The notes: generated from the letters alone by a model not told the origin. Counted from the first letter of the stretch, positions 33,707 through 41,794 are shown. The stretch: DNA of 64,000 nucleotides from an uncultured Clostridia bacterium (GCA_944383405.1 CALWPL010000001.1:124001-188000); one strand, 5' to 3'. Program-made: numbers and translations.

Positions 33707-34003
33707 TTACACTAATTTTTCTTGAAAAAACTTAACTAATTGTCCGTGAATTCTTTGTATGTGTACATAAGAATAGCCTTCTTTATCAGCGAGCGATTCT
33801 AATGTATTGTTTTCTAAATACAACGAAACATATAGTTCATATAATCTTGCAGGTGCATATCTAATCGCATTATTATATTTGCTTATTTTTTCAATACAAG
33901 AATGTTCGCCAATTTGTTTAGACGCTTTTTCAAATATATCTCTATGAGAGTAGTAATATCTAATCTCTTTTAAATCATCTCTAATTGTTGATAGATCTAA
34001 CAT
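33707..34003 (-). CDS. Sigma-70 region 4-like phage regulator
   Basis: 98 residues. The second half (LYVSLYLENNTLESLADKEGYSYVHIQRIHGQLVKFF) has the helix-turn-helix pattern of sigma region 4 and of phage late-gene regulators such as ArpU/DUF1492 proteins. The N-terminal half is helical. AGGAGG upstream. It follows the competing-hairpin leader at 34029-34092. A transcription activator of phage genes is likely; the exact family is uncertain. Confidence 0.6.
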   Translation of the reverse strand: MLDLSTIRDDLKEIRYYYSHRDIFEKASKQIGEHSCIEKISKYNNAIRYAPARLYELYVSLYLENNTLESLADKEGYSYVHIQRIHGQLVKFFQEKLV

Positions 34004-34028
34004 TTAAATTCCTCCTAACTTTATTGCT

Positions 34029-34092
34029 AGATTTTGTCGAAAGAAAAGCCTCTACGACAAAAATCTAATACAAGATTTTTATTCGTAGAGGC
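34029..34092 (-). promoter_or_regulatory. Two mutually exclusive hairpins in the leader of the sigma-like gene
   Basis: Hairpin H1 pairs AGATTTTGTCG (34029-34039) with CGACAAAAATCT (34055-34066). Hairpin H2 pairs GCCTCTACGA plus AAAAATCT (34048-34066) with AGATTTTT plus TCGTAGAGGC (34073-34092). They share one arm, so only one can form. The next 90 bp have a further dyad (TTTATAAAG ... CTTTATAAA). Confidence 0.6.
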
Positions 34093-34197
34093 ATTTAACC
34101 TTTGACACGAATCTTATTTATAAAGTAGTGGGCAAGGTTTTGTTTGGACACTATTTCAGCCCGACCTTATTCTTGCTTTATAAACGAATTTAAATAT

Positions 34198-34374
34198 TTA
34201 TTTTTTAATTATACGAATGCGTTTTTCTTTCTCTGAATGGTTTTGTTGAATGATTGCTGATTTACAACGCTTACAGTTTCCTCTAAGGGTCCCATCAGTA
34301 TATAAATAAACATTCATTTTATTTAAACATTCAGGGCATTTAATTTGAATAGCCTTTTGTGAAGACTTTTCCAT
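34198..34374 (-). CDS. Small zinc-ribbon protein
   Basis: 58 residues from the ATG at 34374, preceded by GGAGG. Two CxxC pairs, CPEC (about 14-17) and CKRC (about 34-37), form a rubredoxin-like zinc knuckle; the tail is basic. Similar Com-type zinc fingers in phages act on translation or transcription. Role here unknown. Confidence 0.65.
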   Translation of the reverse strand: MEKSSQKAIQIKCPECLNKMNVYLYTDGTLRGNCKRCKSAIIQQNHSEKEKRIRIIKK

Positions 34375-34517
34375 AAATAACCTCCTTCCCATAAATACAA
34401 AAGTGTAGATTTAAAAAACTGAATGTGGGGTTGGGAATTCCACCACCTAAGCCTTTTATCTTTTGTATTCTATATATTTAATAACGCAAAACGGGGCAAT
34501 TTTACGGTATTAACAAA

Positions 34518-35126
34518 TTAAACAAGGTCTTTAATAACCTTTACAGCAACACCTTGAATAACAATAGAATCAAAAAACATATCTTTCATTTTATTATTTT
34601 CAGGGTGTAATCTTATTTTTTTGCTTGCCTTATCCAAATAGTATCTTTTTAAAGTTGCTTCATCATCAATTAAAGCCACGATAATTTGACCTTCTTCAGC
34701 AGTTTCTTGTTGTTTCACAATAACATAATCTCCATCGCATATTCCAGCATTAATCATACTGTTGCCATTTGCTTTTAAGATAAAGTAATTTCCTTTACCT
34801 AAAAATTCGTTTGGAATAGGAATATATGATTCTATGTTTTCTTCTGCAAACAATGGAGTTCCACAAGCAATATTTCCAACAATAGGGATTTGAGAAACAT
34901 CAAATTTTGATTTTTGCATTTTATTAGTAATAATACCTCTGCTACCGCTGTTTAATTTAATTAAACCTTTTTTAGCCATAACATTTAAATAATCACTAAC
35001 GCTACTTTTAGAAATTTGTAACTTTAATGCAATTTCTCTTATAGTAGGAACTCTACGATTTTTATCATATTCGCCATCAACTAACGAGATAATGCTATTC
35101 ATCAACTCTTGACTTTTTGTTCTCAT
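34518..35126 (-). CDS. LexA-like self-cleaving phage repressor
   Basis: 202 residues from the ATG at 35126 (AAGGAG 9 nt upstream). An N-terminal winged HTH (about 1-65, PTIREIALKLQISKSSVSDYLNVM) is followed by an S24 peptidase domain with Ser123 in GNSM and Lys160 in DDEATLK. The cleavage site reads ACGTP with Cys88-Gly89, where LexA usually has Ala-Gly. The dyad TGGAC-N4-GTCCA upstream has the 5-4-5 geometry of Gram-positive LexA boxes. I infer a prophage repressor responding to DNA damage; as it lies inside the phage block it is unlikely to be the host LexA. Confidence 0.82.
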   Translation of the reverse strand: MRTKSQELMNSIISLVDGEYDKNRRVPTIREIALKLQISKSSVSDYLNVMAKKGLIKLNSGSRGIITNKMQKSKFDVSQIPIVGNIACGTPLFAEENIESYIPIPNEFLGKGNYFILKANGNSMINAGICDGDYVIVKQQETAEEGQIIVALIDDEATLKRYYLDKASKKIRLHPENNKMKDMFFDSIVIQGVAVKVIKDLV

Positions 35127-35149
35127 AAGAACATCTCCTTTGCTATTGT

Positions 35150-35163
35150 GGACTTTTGTCCAA
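35150..35163. promoter_or_regulatory. Dyad operator upstream of the LexA-like gene
   Basis: Perfect dyad TGGACTTTTGTCCA, 24 bp before the start codon. A second 14-bp dyad, GTTCTCATAAGAAC (35120-35133), spans the start codon itself. Both have 5-bp arms and a 4-bp spacer. Confidence 0.5.
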
Positions 35164-35221
35164 GATATACCAAATATTAACACGAAAATTTTTTAAAGTC
35201 AACATATAAACAAAATAAATT

Positions 35222-35371
35222 TTAATTTTTTCTTTTGTTTCTATAATATTGATTTATTTGTGTTGTTAAATTCTTTATAAGAGTATCAAGTTCTTCGCTT
35301 GTCATTAACTCTAATTTGATTAAAGCATTTACATATTTCACTTTTGTTTCTTTTGCATTGTTCTGAATCAT
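35222..35371 (-). CDS. Small hypothetical protein upstream of the repressor
   Basis: 49 residues, MIQNNAKETKVKYVNALIKL followed by MTSEELDTLIKNL, helical and basic at the end. Read directly from the gap; AGGAGG-type site (GGAGGTGAAC) 4 nt before the ATG at 35371. No family recognised; resembles short phage antirepressor or regulator peptides only in size. Confidence 0.55.
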   Translation of the reverse strand: MIQNNAKETKVKYVNALIKLELMTSEELDTLIKNLTTQINQYYRNKRKN

Positions 35372-35722
35372 AAGTTCACCTCCTTTCTGCAACAATTATA
35401 AAGAAAGAATAGTGGCAATGGTATTAATAAAATGTTTAGATTTTGTATGTTTTTTATATAATTCATATTTCATATATGTAAAATTTTTATATCATTTATA
35501 TATCAAACAAATTGTTCTATTTGTTGGGGTTAAGTTAACATCCTTTTTCGTTTGGGAAATTTATCAGAGAATGTTCTGGCTGTCAAAGGAAATAATTATT
35601 GCTTAAAACTTTTAATTTAAAAATTACAAAGACAATATTTTTTTCTTGTTCTTTGACATCTGCACCCATTCTCTGATGATTTTTTCTTGTCGAAAAAAAT
35701 TTTCGATAAGGAGGTTAACTAT
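35372..35722. other. Divergent control region with a long imperfect inverted repeat
   Basis: 351 bp between the leftward phage genes and the rightward recombinase operon. ATCAGAGAATG-N7-TGTCAAAG (35563-35588) is repeated inverted as CTTTGACA-N8-CATTCTCTGAT (about 35651-35680). A further small TCGAAAA/TTTTCGA hairpin lies just before the AGGAGG of the small gene. Candidate site for repressor, recombinase or RNA control. Confidence 0.5.
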
Positions 35723-35887
35723 ATGTTTTTAGAACAATTTGTTAAAACAAGTTTACAAAAAAGATATGTTAAAGAAATATTGTTGAAACATTTTATATAC
35801 ATATCGTATTTACAAAGTAAACATAGACTTGATACTAATGTAAAAAACAATATTGTAACCTCTAATAAAAGATATATGGAGGTATAA
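35723..35887 (+). CDS. Small protein coupled to serine recombinase 2
   Basis: 54 residues, MFLEQFVKTSLQKRYVKEIL, helical and basic. AGGAGG 8 nt before the ATG at 35723; an upstream in-frame start at 35687 has no such site. It ends one base before the recombinase ATG, so translation is coupled. As with the small gene before recombinase 1, a recombinase accessory (for example a directionality factor) is conceivable but unproven. Confidence 0.62.
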   Translation: MFLEQFVKTSLQKRYVKEILLKHFIYISYLQSKHRLDTNVKNNIVTSNKRYMEV

Positions 35888-35888
35888 T

Positions 35889-37457
35889 ATGAAAACTGCT
35901 GTGATATACGCAAGGTATTCAAGTGATAGTCAAACAGAGCAATCTATTGAAGGTCAACTAAGAGTTTGTAAAGATTTTGCTCAGAGAAATAATATTATAG
36001 TACTTGACACTTACATTGATAGAGCAATGACTGGTACTAACGATAATAGACCAGATTTTCAAAGAATGATAAAGGATAGCAATAAGAAACAATGGGATTA
36101 TGTAATTGTATATAAACTAGATAGATTTAGTAGAAACAAATATGAAACAACAATACATAAACACACCTTAAGTAGTAATGGAGTAAAACTATTATCTGCT
36201 ATGGAAAACATACCAGATACACCAGAAGGCATAATACTTGAAAGTTTACTTGAAGGCATGAATCAATACTACTCAGCAGAACTATCTCAAAAAGTGCTTC
36301 GTGGCTTAAATGAAAGTTATTTAAAAGGATACTTTACAGGTGGAAATCAAATATATGGATATGATGTCGTTGAAAAACGAAATGTTATTAATGAAAGTGA
36401 AGCAAAGATTGTAAAAGAAATATTTACAAAATTTTCACAAGGTTATACAGGTGTAGATATAGCCAAAGACTTAAAAGCAAGAGATATTAGAACTAAAAAA
36501 GGCGTTTTAATAGATGACAAGAAAATATATAAAATAATTGCTAATACAAAGTATATTGGAAAAGTCCAACATGGTGATACAGTTTACACAAATATTTATC
36601 CACCAATCATTGATGAAATAACTTGGCAAAAAGTACAAGATTTAAGAAAGGCATATAAACACGCACAAATAAGAAAACAAGATTCTTATGATTATATTCT
36701 GTCTGGCAAATTATTTTGTGGTTATTGCAAACATAAAATGGTTGGAGAATCGGGTAAAGAAATTAAAAAAGTCATTAAATATAGATATTATTCTTGCTTA
36801 ACAAAACGAAGAAGAAAGCATTTAAATTGTCAAATGCAATCTAATAAGAAAGATGAACTTGAAAAAGAGGTTATGGATATAACTTGGAAAGTGTTATCAA
36901 ATAATAATAACTTAAAAAAGATTGCTAAAAGAATTATAGAATGTCAAAGTGATAACGAAGAAGAAGCAAGAATTAAAGCACTTGAATTAAGTCGAGATAA
37001 ATTATTAAAAGCATCTCAAAATCTTATAAATGCTGTTGAATTAGGAATTATAACTGAACAAACAAAAGTAAGATTAAAAGAACTTGAAATGCAAATAGCA
37101 GAACACGATATTGCTATTGAACAAGAAAAACAAAAGAATTTATCATTTTTAACAGAAGATATGGTTATGGAATATTTCAAAAAGATTATTTGTGGCGATA
37201 TTGAAAATTATGAAGTTAGAAAACATATAGTAAAAACTTTTATTAAACAAATTATTATTTATAACGATACAATAGTCATCTTTTATAACTTTACAGATTT
37301 AAACTATACACAAAGTGCGATAACGAACATTATAGACAACTTTGATTTAGAAAAAGAAAAACAAAAACTATTAACTGAACAAGAAATAAATAAAAACATA
37401 GACCTATCAATATTCTACTCAAAAGAATATTTTGCAGTACTTCAAAAAAGAGAATAA
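35889..37457 (+). CDS. Large serine recombinase 2 (prophage integrase)
   Basis: 522 residues. Resolvase domain starting VIYARYSSDSQTEQSIEGQLRVC (catalytic serine at about 11/12), DRFSRNK block, recombinase domain (about 155-260), zinc ribbon CGYCKHK...YYSC...C (about 275-310) and coiled coil (about 330-430). It resembles recombinase 1 closely in the first domain but has AT-rich codon use like its neighbours. GGAGG precedes the ATG. It lies at the right end of the inovirus-like block, next to a strong terminator, and is the obvious integrase of that element. Confidence 0.9.
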   Translation: MKTAVIYARYSSDSQTEQSIEGQLRVCKDFAQRNNIIVLDTYIDRAMTGTNDNRPDFQRMIKDSNKKQWDYVIVYKLDRFSRNKYETTIHKHTLSSNGVKLLSAMENIPDTPEGIILESLLEGMNQYYSAELSQKVLRGLNESYLKGYFTGGNQIYGYDVVEKRNVINESEAKIVKEIFTKFSQGYTGVDIAKDLKARDIRTKKGVLIDDKKIYKIIANTKYIGKVQHGDTVYTNIYPPIIDEITWQKVQDLRKAYKHAQIRKQDSYDYILSGKLFCGYCKHKMVGESGKEIKKVIKYRYYSCLTKRRRKHLNCQMQSNKKDELEKEVMDITWKVLSNNNNLKKIAKRIIECQSDNEEEARIKALELSRDKLLKASQNLINAVELGIITEQTKVRLKELEMQIAEHDIAIEQEKQKNLSFLTEDMVMEYFKKIICGDIENYEVRKHIVKTFIKQIIIYNDTIVIFYNFTDLNYTQSAITNIIDNFDLEKEKQKLLTEQEINKNIDLSIFYSKEYFAVLQKRE

Positions 37458-37458
37458 T

Positions 37459-37491
37459 AAAAAATCGTGCCCTAAAAAGCACGATTTTTTA
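37459..37491 (+). terminator. Terminator after serine recombinase 2
   Basis: AAAAAATCGTGC/GCACGATTTTTT perfect stem with an 8-nt loop and T-run; also works for the convergent DUF6602-like gene. Confidence 0.85.
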
Positions 37492-37505
37492 TGTTTTTAG
37501 TACTA

Positions 37506-38291
37506 TTAATTAGTGGTTGGATCAATTCCTTTAATTCCATATTTACTGTATTCTATGGCAGGGACATTTCCCATATCTTGTAACATCCTTAATAGTTTAA
37601 AATAAGTAAAAATCAAAGGGGAATTGTCATTGTCTGTTATTAAATTGAAATTATTGATATATATTGGTTGCCCGTAAAAATTTGATATGCAAGAATTGTT
37701 TTCAATTGCACAAGCATATTCAGATAAACTACAAATAAAATCAATTTCTTCTTCTTTTTCTTTAATTAATGATGTGAGATTATCTTTAATATTTTGTTCT
37801 ATATTTTCTTTTTTCCAATCACATTTATAAGTTAATAAACCGCCTAAAATGATTGGAGGGATTTTACCTTCTTCATAACCATGAAGTGTTTTTATTTGAG
37901 CTGAAGTTCGCATTAGATGTTTTACACTTTTTATTTTATTTTTTGTATATTCAATATGTTCTTTGTTTAAATTTTGTTTTACTTCAAAAACAGCATAAAC
38001 ACTTTCTGCTGGAATATATTTTGCACCATTGTTTTCAAAAATTGTTGGAGAAAAATGAGTGTCAAATATTACGATATCCATTTGCTCACTACAATTCCCT
38101 AAATGGTCAATAACAAATGCTTTTTCTGCACGATATCTTTTAGGGAAATTCTTATTAAACCAAATTCTCCATTCTTCTTCTGTAGCGTCACCTTTTGTTC
38201 CAGGATGGAAAATGGCTTCGTTTAATCCAAAATTAGCAAGCATTTGGTTTTGTTTTATTTTAAATAATTCTTTAATGTCTACTTTATTCAT
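37506..38291 (-). CDS. DUF6602-like PD-(D/E)XK protein, putative effector
   Basis: 261 residues. The central part carries a PD-(D/E)XK-type core: MDIVIFD (Asp72), then AESVYAVFEVKQ (Glu103, Lys105), with the beta-hairpin spacing of restriction-like nucleases. The N-terminal segment FHPGTKGDATEEEWRIWFNKNFPKRY is the usual start of DUF6602 proteins as I know them. The C-terminal third is helical. It follows the CD-NTase gene by 6 bp, so the two are one operon. I infer a nuclease effector switched on by the neighbour's nucleotide signal, in the manner of CBASS; neither signal nor DNA cutting is shown. Confidence 0.7.
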   Translation of the reverse strand: MNKVDIKELFKIKQNQMLANFGLNEAIFHPGTKGDATEEEWRIWFNKNFPKRYRAEKAFVIDHLGNCSEQMDIVIFDTHFSPTIFENNGAKYIPAESVYAVFEVKQNLNKEHIEYTKNKIKSVKHLMRTSAQIKTLHGYEEGKIPPIILGGLLTYKCDWKKENIEQNIKDNLTSLIKEKEEEIDFICSLSEYACAIENNSCISNFYGQPIYINNFNLITDNDNSPLIFTYFKLLRMLQDMGNVPAIEYSKYGIKGIDPTTN

Positions 38292-38297
38292 TTTTAC

Positions 38298-39134
38298 CTA
38301 CCAAACAATTTTAGAAGTTGTGACAGTATTTCCATGGTCATAACTTAATGATTGTATAGCAATCTCTCTTATGTTTTCTTTTTCATCATCATCCATAGTG
38401 TCTGCTATGTTATTGTTTGTATTAGCGGGGTCTATAATTTTTCTAGTTGTTATACTATCTCTTAAAGCCTCTAAAATTTTTTTAAAATTGGAATATAAAT
38501 CATATGAGTTTTTATCATATAGTATATCATTAACAATGATTTCAATTGCAATTGATGGCAATACAAGATTATGACAATTCCTCCATAATTTTATTAGCAT
38601 CATTTCTTTTGTTAAACCACTATTTTTAACTAAATTTACATGTTTTTTTATATTTGTTTGAATGTTTTTATTTTGTTTTCTTGAGTATATAAAATGGTTG
38701 TCGTAATCATTATATATTGAATAAGAATTGTAATTAATTCTTTTTCCCGGAGTTACATCAATACTGCAACCTGCATAAGATATTCCAATAGAAACATTTT
38801 GTTTTCTTAAACTATTTGTTGCAAATTTAGGTTTCAAAAAGGCATATAAATCTTCATAATAATCTTTACATGTAAACTGATTGGTTCTATCGGTTATAGA
38901 AACAAAAATATCAATATCTGATTTGCCTTTAATCGCATCACCTTTAGCTTTTGATCCAGATAATTCCATTTGTATTTGTATTGGATAATAATAATTGATA
39001 CTATTAAATCTTTGTTTCCATTGATTCAGTAAATCAGATATATAAGCATATGTTCTTTTTTCATTCTCTGTATAATTATAATTGTTTTGTTTTTTATTAA
39101 GTAATTCATTTAAATATTCATTTACTGTTGCCAT
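38298..39134 (-). CDS. CD-NTase-like nucleotidyltransferase (CBASS-type)
   Basis: 278 residues of the polymerase-beta nucleotidyltransferase superfamily. The signature LSGSKAKGDAIKGKSDIDIF gives GS (60-61) and the metal pair Asp73/Asp75; the third acidic residue is Asp126 in CSIDVTPG. A helical PAP/OAS1-like C-terminal part follows. These are the features of CD-NTases that make cyclic oligonucleotides on phage infection. A nuclease-like gene is coupled downstream. A minimal tRNA or aminoglycoside transferase is less likely because of the genomic pairing and the long GS-to-DxD spacing. First gene past tRNA-Ser. Confidence 0.75.
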   Translation of the reverse strand: MATVNEYLNELLNKKQNNYNYTENEKRTYAYISDLLNQWKQRFNSINYYYPIQIQMELSGSKAKGDAIKGKSDIDIFVSITDRTNQFTCKDYYEDLYAFLKPKFATNSLRKQNVSIGISYAGCSIDVTPGKRINYNSYSIYNDYDNHFIYSRKQNKNIQTNIKKHVNLVKNSGLTKEMMLIKLWRNCHNLVLPSIAIEIIVNDILYDKNSYDLYSNFKKILEALRDSITTRKIIDPANTNNNIADTMDDDEKENIREIAIQSLSYDHGNTVTTSKIVW

Positions 39135-39242
39135 TTTTAATCTCCCTTATTTCACATTCTAATTATAACATAAAATAGTAGATAATTCAATAATTAGACA
39201 AAAAAACCACCCATACCATAATGGTACGGATGGACAAGTTCA

Positions 39243-39330
39243 TGGCGGAGAGGACAGGATTCGAACCTGCGGTTGATTGCTCAACACACGCTTTCCAAGC
39301 GTGCACTTTAAACCACTCGGACACCTCTCC
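39243..39330 (-). tRNA. tRNA-Ser(GGA)
   Basis: Class II tRNA on the minus strand: acceptor stem GGAGAGG/CCTCTCC, encoded CCA, long variable arm, T-arm GGTTCGAATCC, anticodon loop TTGGAAA with anticodon GGA. It borders the accessory island, its 3' end facing the CD-NTase genes. Confidence 0.95.
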
Positions 39331-39462
39331 ATATAGGTATTATATATAAATTACTTTTTTATTGCAATAATTAATTTAATTATTTTTTTCGATTTTACTA
39401 TTAAAAATTTTAATTCTTTTATTTGCTCATTTTTATAATGAAAAGATTTAAAAACTTTTAAA

Positions 39463-39984
39463 CTAATGTTTTATTCGTGCTAGGAATTTAATTACAGCCC
39501 CGCTATTTATTTGAAGCCACTTAATTTGTTTGTCTTTTGGTATTCCTTGCAAATAGGCATTTATTGCGTAAAGAGTAGAACTATGCCCAACAATAACAAT
39601 AGTATTTATATCACTACTTTCTTGTTTTAGGATTTCTTCAAAGCCAACAAATACTCTATCTAAGTATTCTTTGCAAGTTTCGAACTTAGTATTTTCAAAG
39701 TTATAATTCATATAGTTTGTTTTAAATTCTTCAATTAAATCTTTTTGATTAGTTAATAGGGGTTTTCTTTCATCGAATTGTTTTATTATATATAATGGTT
39801 TATTTAAACCTTTATTGAGTAAATTTGCAGATTGTAGGGTTCTTGTTTGTGGGGCACAAAAGAAAGCGTCAATATTTTCGTCTTTAAGGTATCTTTTGAC
39901 TGCTCTTATTTGTATTTTTCCTTTTAGAGTGAGTTTATCTGTTATGAAACTAGATTCTCCGTGTTTTACAAAAATAATTTTCAT
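39463..39984 (-). CDS. Histidine phosphatase family protein
   Basis: 173 residues of the phosphoglycerate-mutase-like superfamily. The N-terminal phosphohistidine motif reads VKHGES (usual RHG changed to KHG), APQTRTLQSA supplies the second Arg, and VIVGHSSTL the second His. The family dephosphorylates varied small phosphates or proteins; substrate unknown. It sits 12 bp after the YhhN-like gene in the same direction, so probably one operon. Lys for Arg in the first motif is seen in family members and need not abolish activity. Confidence 0.83.
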   Translation of the reverse strand: MKIIFVKHGESSFITDKLTLKGKIQIRAVKRYLKDENIDAFFCAPQTRTLQSANLLNKGLNKPLYIIKQFDERKPLLTNQKDLIEEFKTNYMNYNFENTKFETCKEYLDRVFVGFEEILKQESSDINTIVIVGHSSTLYAINAYLQGIPKDKQIKWLQINSGAVIKFLARIKH

Positions 39985-39996
39985 ATTTTTTCCTTT

Positions 39997-40725
39997 TTAA
40001 ATAAAATAAATAAACATGGCGATTATTATTTGAGCAAGATAATAGAGAAGATGATTAATTACAATTAATTTTTTGTCTTGCAACTTTCCGCCAAAATATT
40101 GCATAGATAGGACAAGGTCTGATGCTAAGAATAGAACAAAGCCTATTGCAAGTATATACATTGGAATAATTGACACAATACAAGCAAGATAGATTGAAAA
40201 TATTGTTGTAAAGATTAGAACAAAAGAATAGATATTAACAAAAATAGAAAATTTTTCATAATTAAGTTTGATAACTTTTGTCGAAATGAAATAAACAATA
40301 ATGGTTAAAATTATTGCTCCAATTAGAATTAAGAAGAAAGGTAATAGCTGAGAAGAGAAGAAGCTTATTTCATTGTAAGTAAATAAAATCATGCTTGCAA
40401 TATAAAACAAGTGTCCAACAAGGAAGCTTGTCATACCTGCATATAAATATCCATCTTTATGGAAAGGATAGACGACTTTTAAATCAAGTAAAATGTCTCC
40501 TATTAGCCCACATACGAGTCCAATTACAAGGCAGGCAATTCCATAGCTATTAAATTGGTTTAAATTAATCTTCATGGCAAGTAAAATTAGAGCAAAGGCA
40601 ATAAAGCAGAAAGATGCAACTGTTTTTGAAAAAACGCCGGCAAGACCACCTTTTTGTACTCTTAAAGAAATAAAAATACTCATTGTTGTTAGACATAAAA
40701 TTAATCCAATAATTAAAACAACCAT
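39997..40725 (-). CDS. YhhN/TMEM86-family integral membrane protein
   Basis: 242 residues with about seven to eight hydrophobic segments. The block VCGLIGDILLDLKVVYP followed by AGMTSFLVGHLFYI is characteristic of YhhN (lysoplasmalogenase-like) proteins. Human TMEM86 homologues hydrolyse the vinyl-ether bond of lysoplasmalogen; plasmalogens occur in anaerobic clostridia, so a membrane-lipid role is reasonable. First gene of a two-gene operon, diverging from ddh. Confidence 0.82.
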   Translation of the reverse strand: MVVLIIGLILCLTTMSIFISLRVQKGGLAGVFSKTVASFCFIAFALILLAMKINLNQFNSYGIACLVIGLVCGLIGDILLDLKVVYPFHKDGYLYAGMTSFLVGHLFYIASMILFTYNEISFFSSQLLPFFLILIGAIILTIIVYFISTKVIKLNYEKFSIFVNIYSFVLIFTTIFSIYLACIVSIIPMYILAIGFVLFLASDLVLSMQYFGGKLQDKKLIVINHLLYYLAQIIIAMFIYFI

Positions 40726-40819
40726 TTTTATACCTCGCTATTATTTAATTTTATAACAATTTGAAAAAAAAGACAAATCTTTATCAATTATATTTTATTA
40801 GAAGGAGTCTAAATAAGTA

Positions 40820-41794
40820 ATGCAAATTAAAGTCGGAATCGTGGGATATGGAAATCTAGGGAAAGCGGTTGAAGAAATAGTTTTAAAAGACAATAGATTT
40901 GAGTTGGTGAAAATTTTTTCAAGGAGAGAAAATATAAAAAGCAAGTTTAATACCCCAGTTGCTAATACTCAAAACTTGGAAAGTTATAAAGGAAAAATTG
41001 ATATTCTGTTTTTGTGTGTCGGTAGTTTTAGCGATATTGAAAAAATAGGAGTTAAGGCAATTACTAACTTTAATACTGTTGACAGTTTTGATACTCACAA
41101 AAAACTAAAAGATTATATTCTTGCCCTTGATAGTTGCGCCAAAAAGAATAGCCATGTGGGACTTTGTGCTTTTGGTTGGGACCCAGGTGTTATGAGTTTA
41201 ATTAGACTGCTTTTTGATAGTTTAAGTTTTGATAAAAGCAAGTCAAATGCTTTTTGGGGAATGGGAGTTAGTCAGGGGCATAGTGATGCACTAAGGCGAA
41301 TTGATGGGATTGAAAATGCTATTCAATATACAGTTCCAAATATTCAAATTGTAAAACAATGTAAAAAATTATTTAATTATTCTCCACAGGAGTTTTTAAA
41401 GCATAAAAGAGTGTGCTTTGTTTCTGAAAAAATGGGAGAAAGTAGAGAGAAAATAACAAATGAAATTGTAAATATGCCAAATTATTTTAAGGGTTATGAC
41501 ACAGAAATAAATTTTGTCTCAAATAGCGAAATAAGAAAAAAACAAAAAAATCTTTTTCATAAAGGGCGTATTATAAATAACTTTAAAATATTAGGTAAAT
41601 ATAATGTAGGTCTTGATTTTTCTTTGAAACTTAAAAGCAATCCACATTTTACCGCTCAAATTATGTGTGTGGGTGCTTTAATAGTTAAAAAACTAGCAAA
41701 TTTAGATAAATTTGGAGCTTATTCAATTTTAGATGTGCCACTAAGTTTTTTTAGTTCTCTTTCAAGGGATGATTTGCTTGCTCAAAAATTATAG
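40820..41794 (+). CDS. ddh: meso-Diaminopimelate D-dehydrogenase
   Basis: 324 residues, full length for Ddh. N-terminal Rossmann motif VGIVGYGNLGKAVE (about 5-18), VDSFDTH (about 88-94), the substrate/dinucleotide segment LCAFGWDPGVMSLIR (about 115-130) and FWGMGVSQGHSDALRRI (about 143-160). It reductively aminates tetrahydrodipicolinate to meso-diaminopimelate in one step, feeding lysine and peptidoglycan synthesis. AAGGAG upstream of the ATG. The one-step route is common in gut Clostridia and Bacteroidetes. Confidence 0.93.
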   Translation: MQIKVGIVGYGNLGKAVEEIVLKDNRFELVKIFSRRENIKSKFNTPVANTQNLESYKGKIDILFLCVGSFSDIEKIGVKAITNFNTVDSFDTHKKLKDYILALDSCAKKNSHVGLCAFGWDPGVMSLIRLLFDSLSFDKSKSNAFWGMGVSQGHSDALRRIDGIENAIQYTVPNIQIVKQCKKLFNYSPQEFLKHKRVCFVSEKMGESREKITNEIVNMPNYFKGYDTEINFVSNSEIRKKQKNLFHKGRIINNFKILGKYNVGLDFSLKLKSNPHFTAQIMCVGALIVKKLANLDKFGAYSILDVPLSFFSSLSRDDLLAQKL

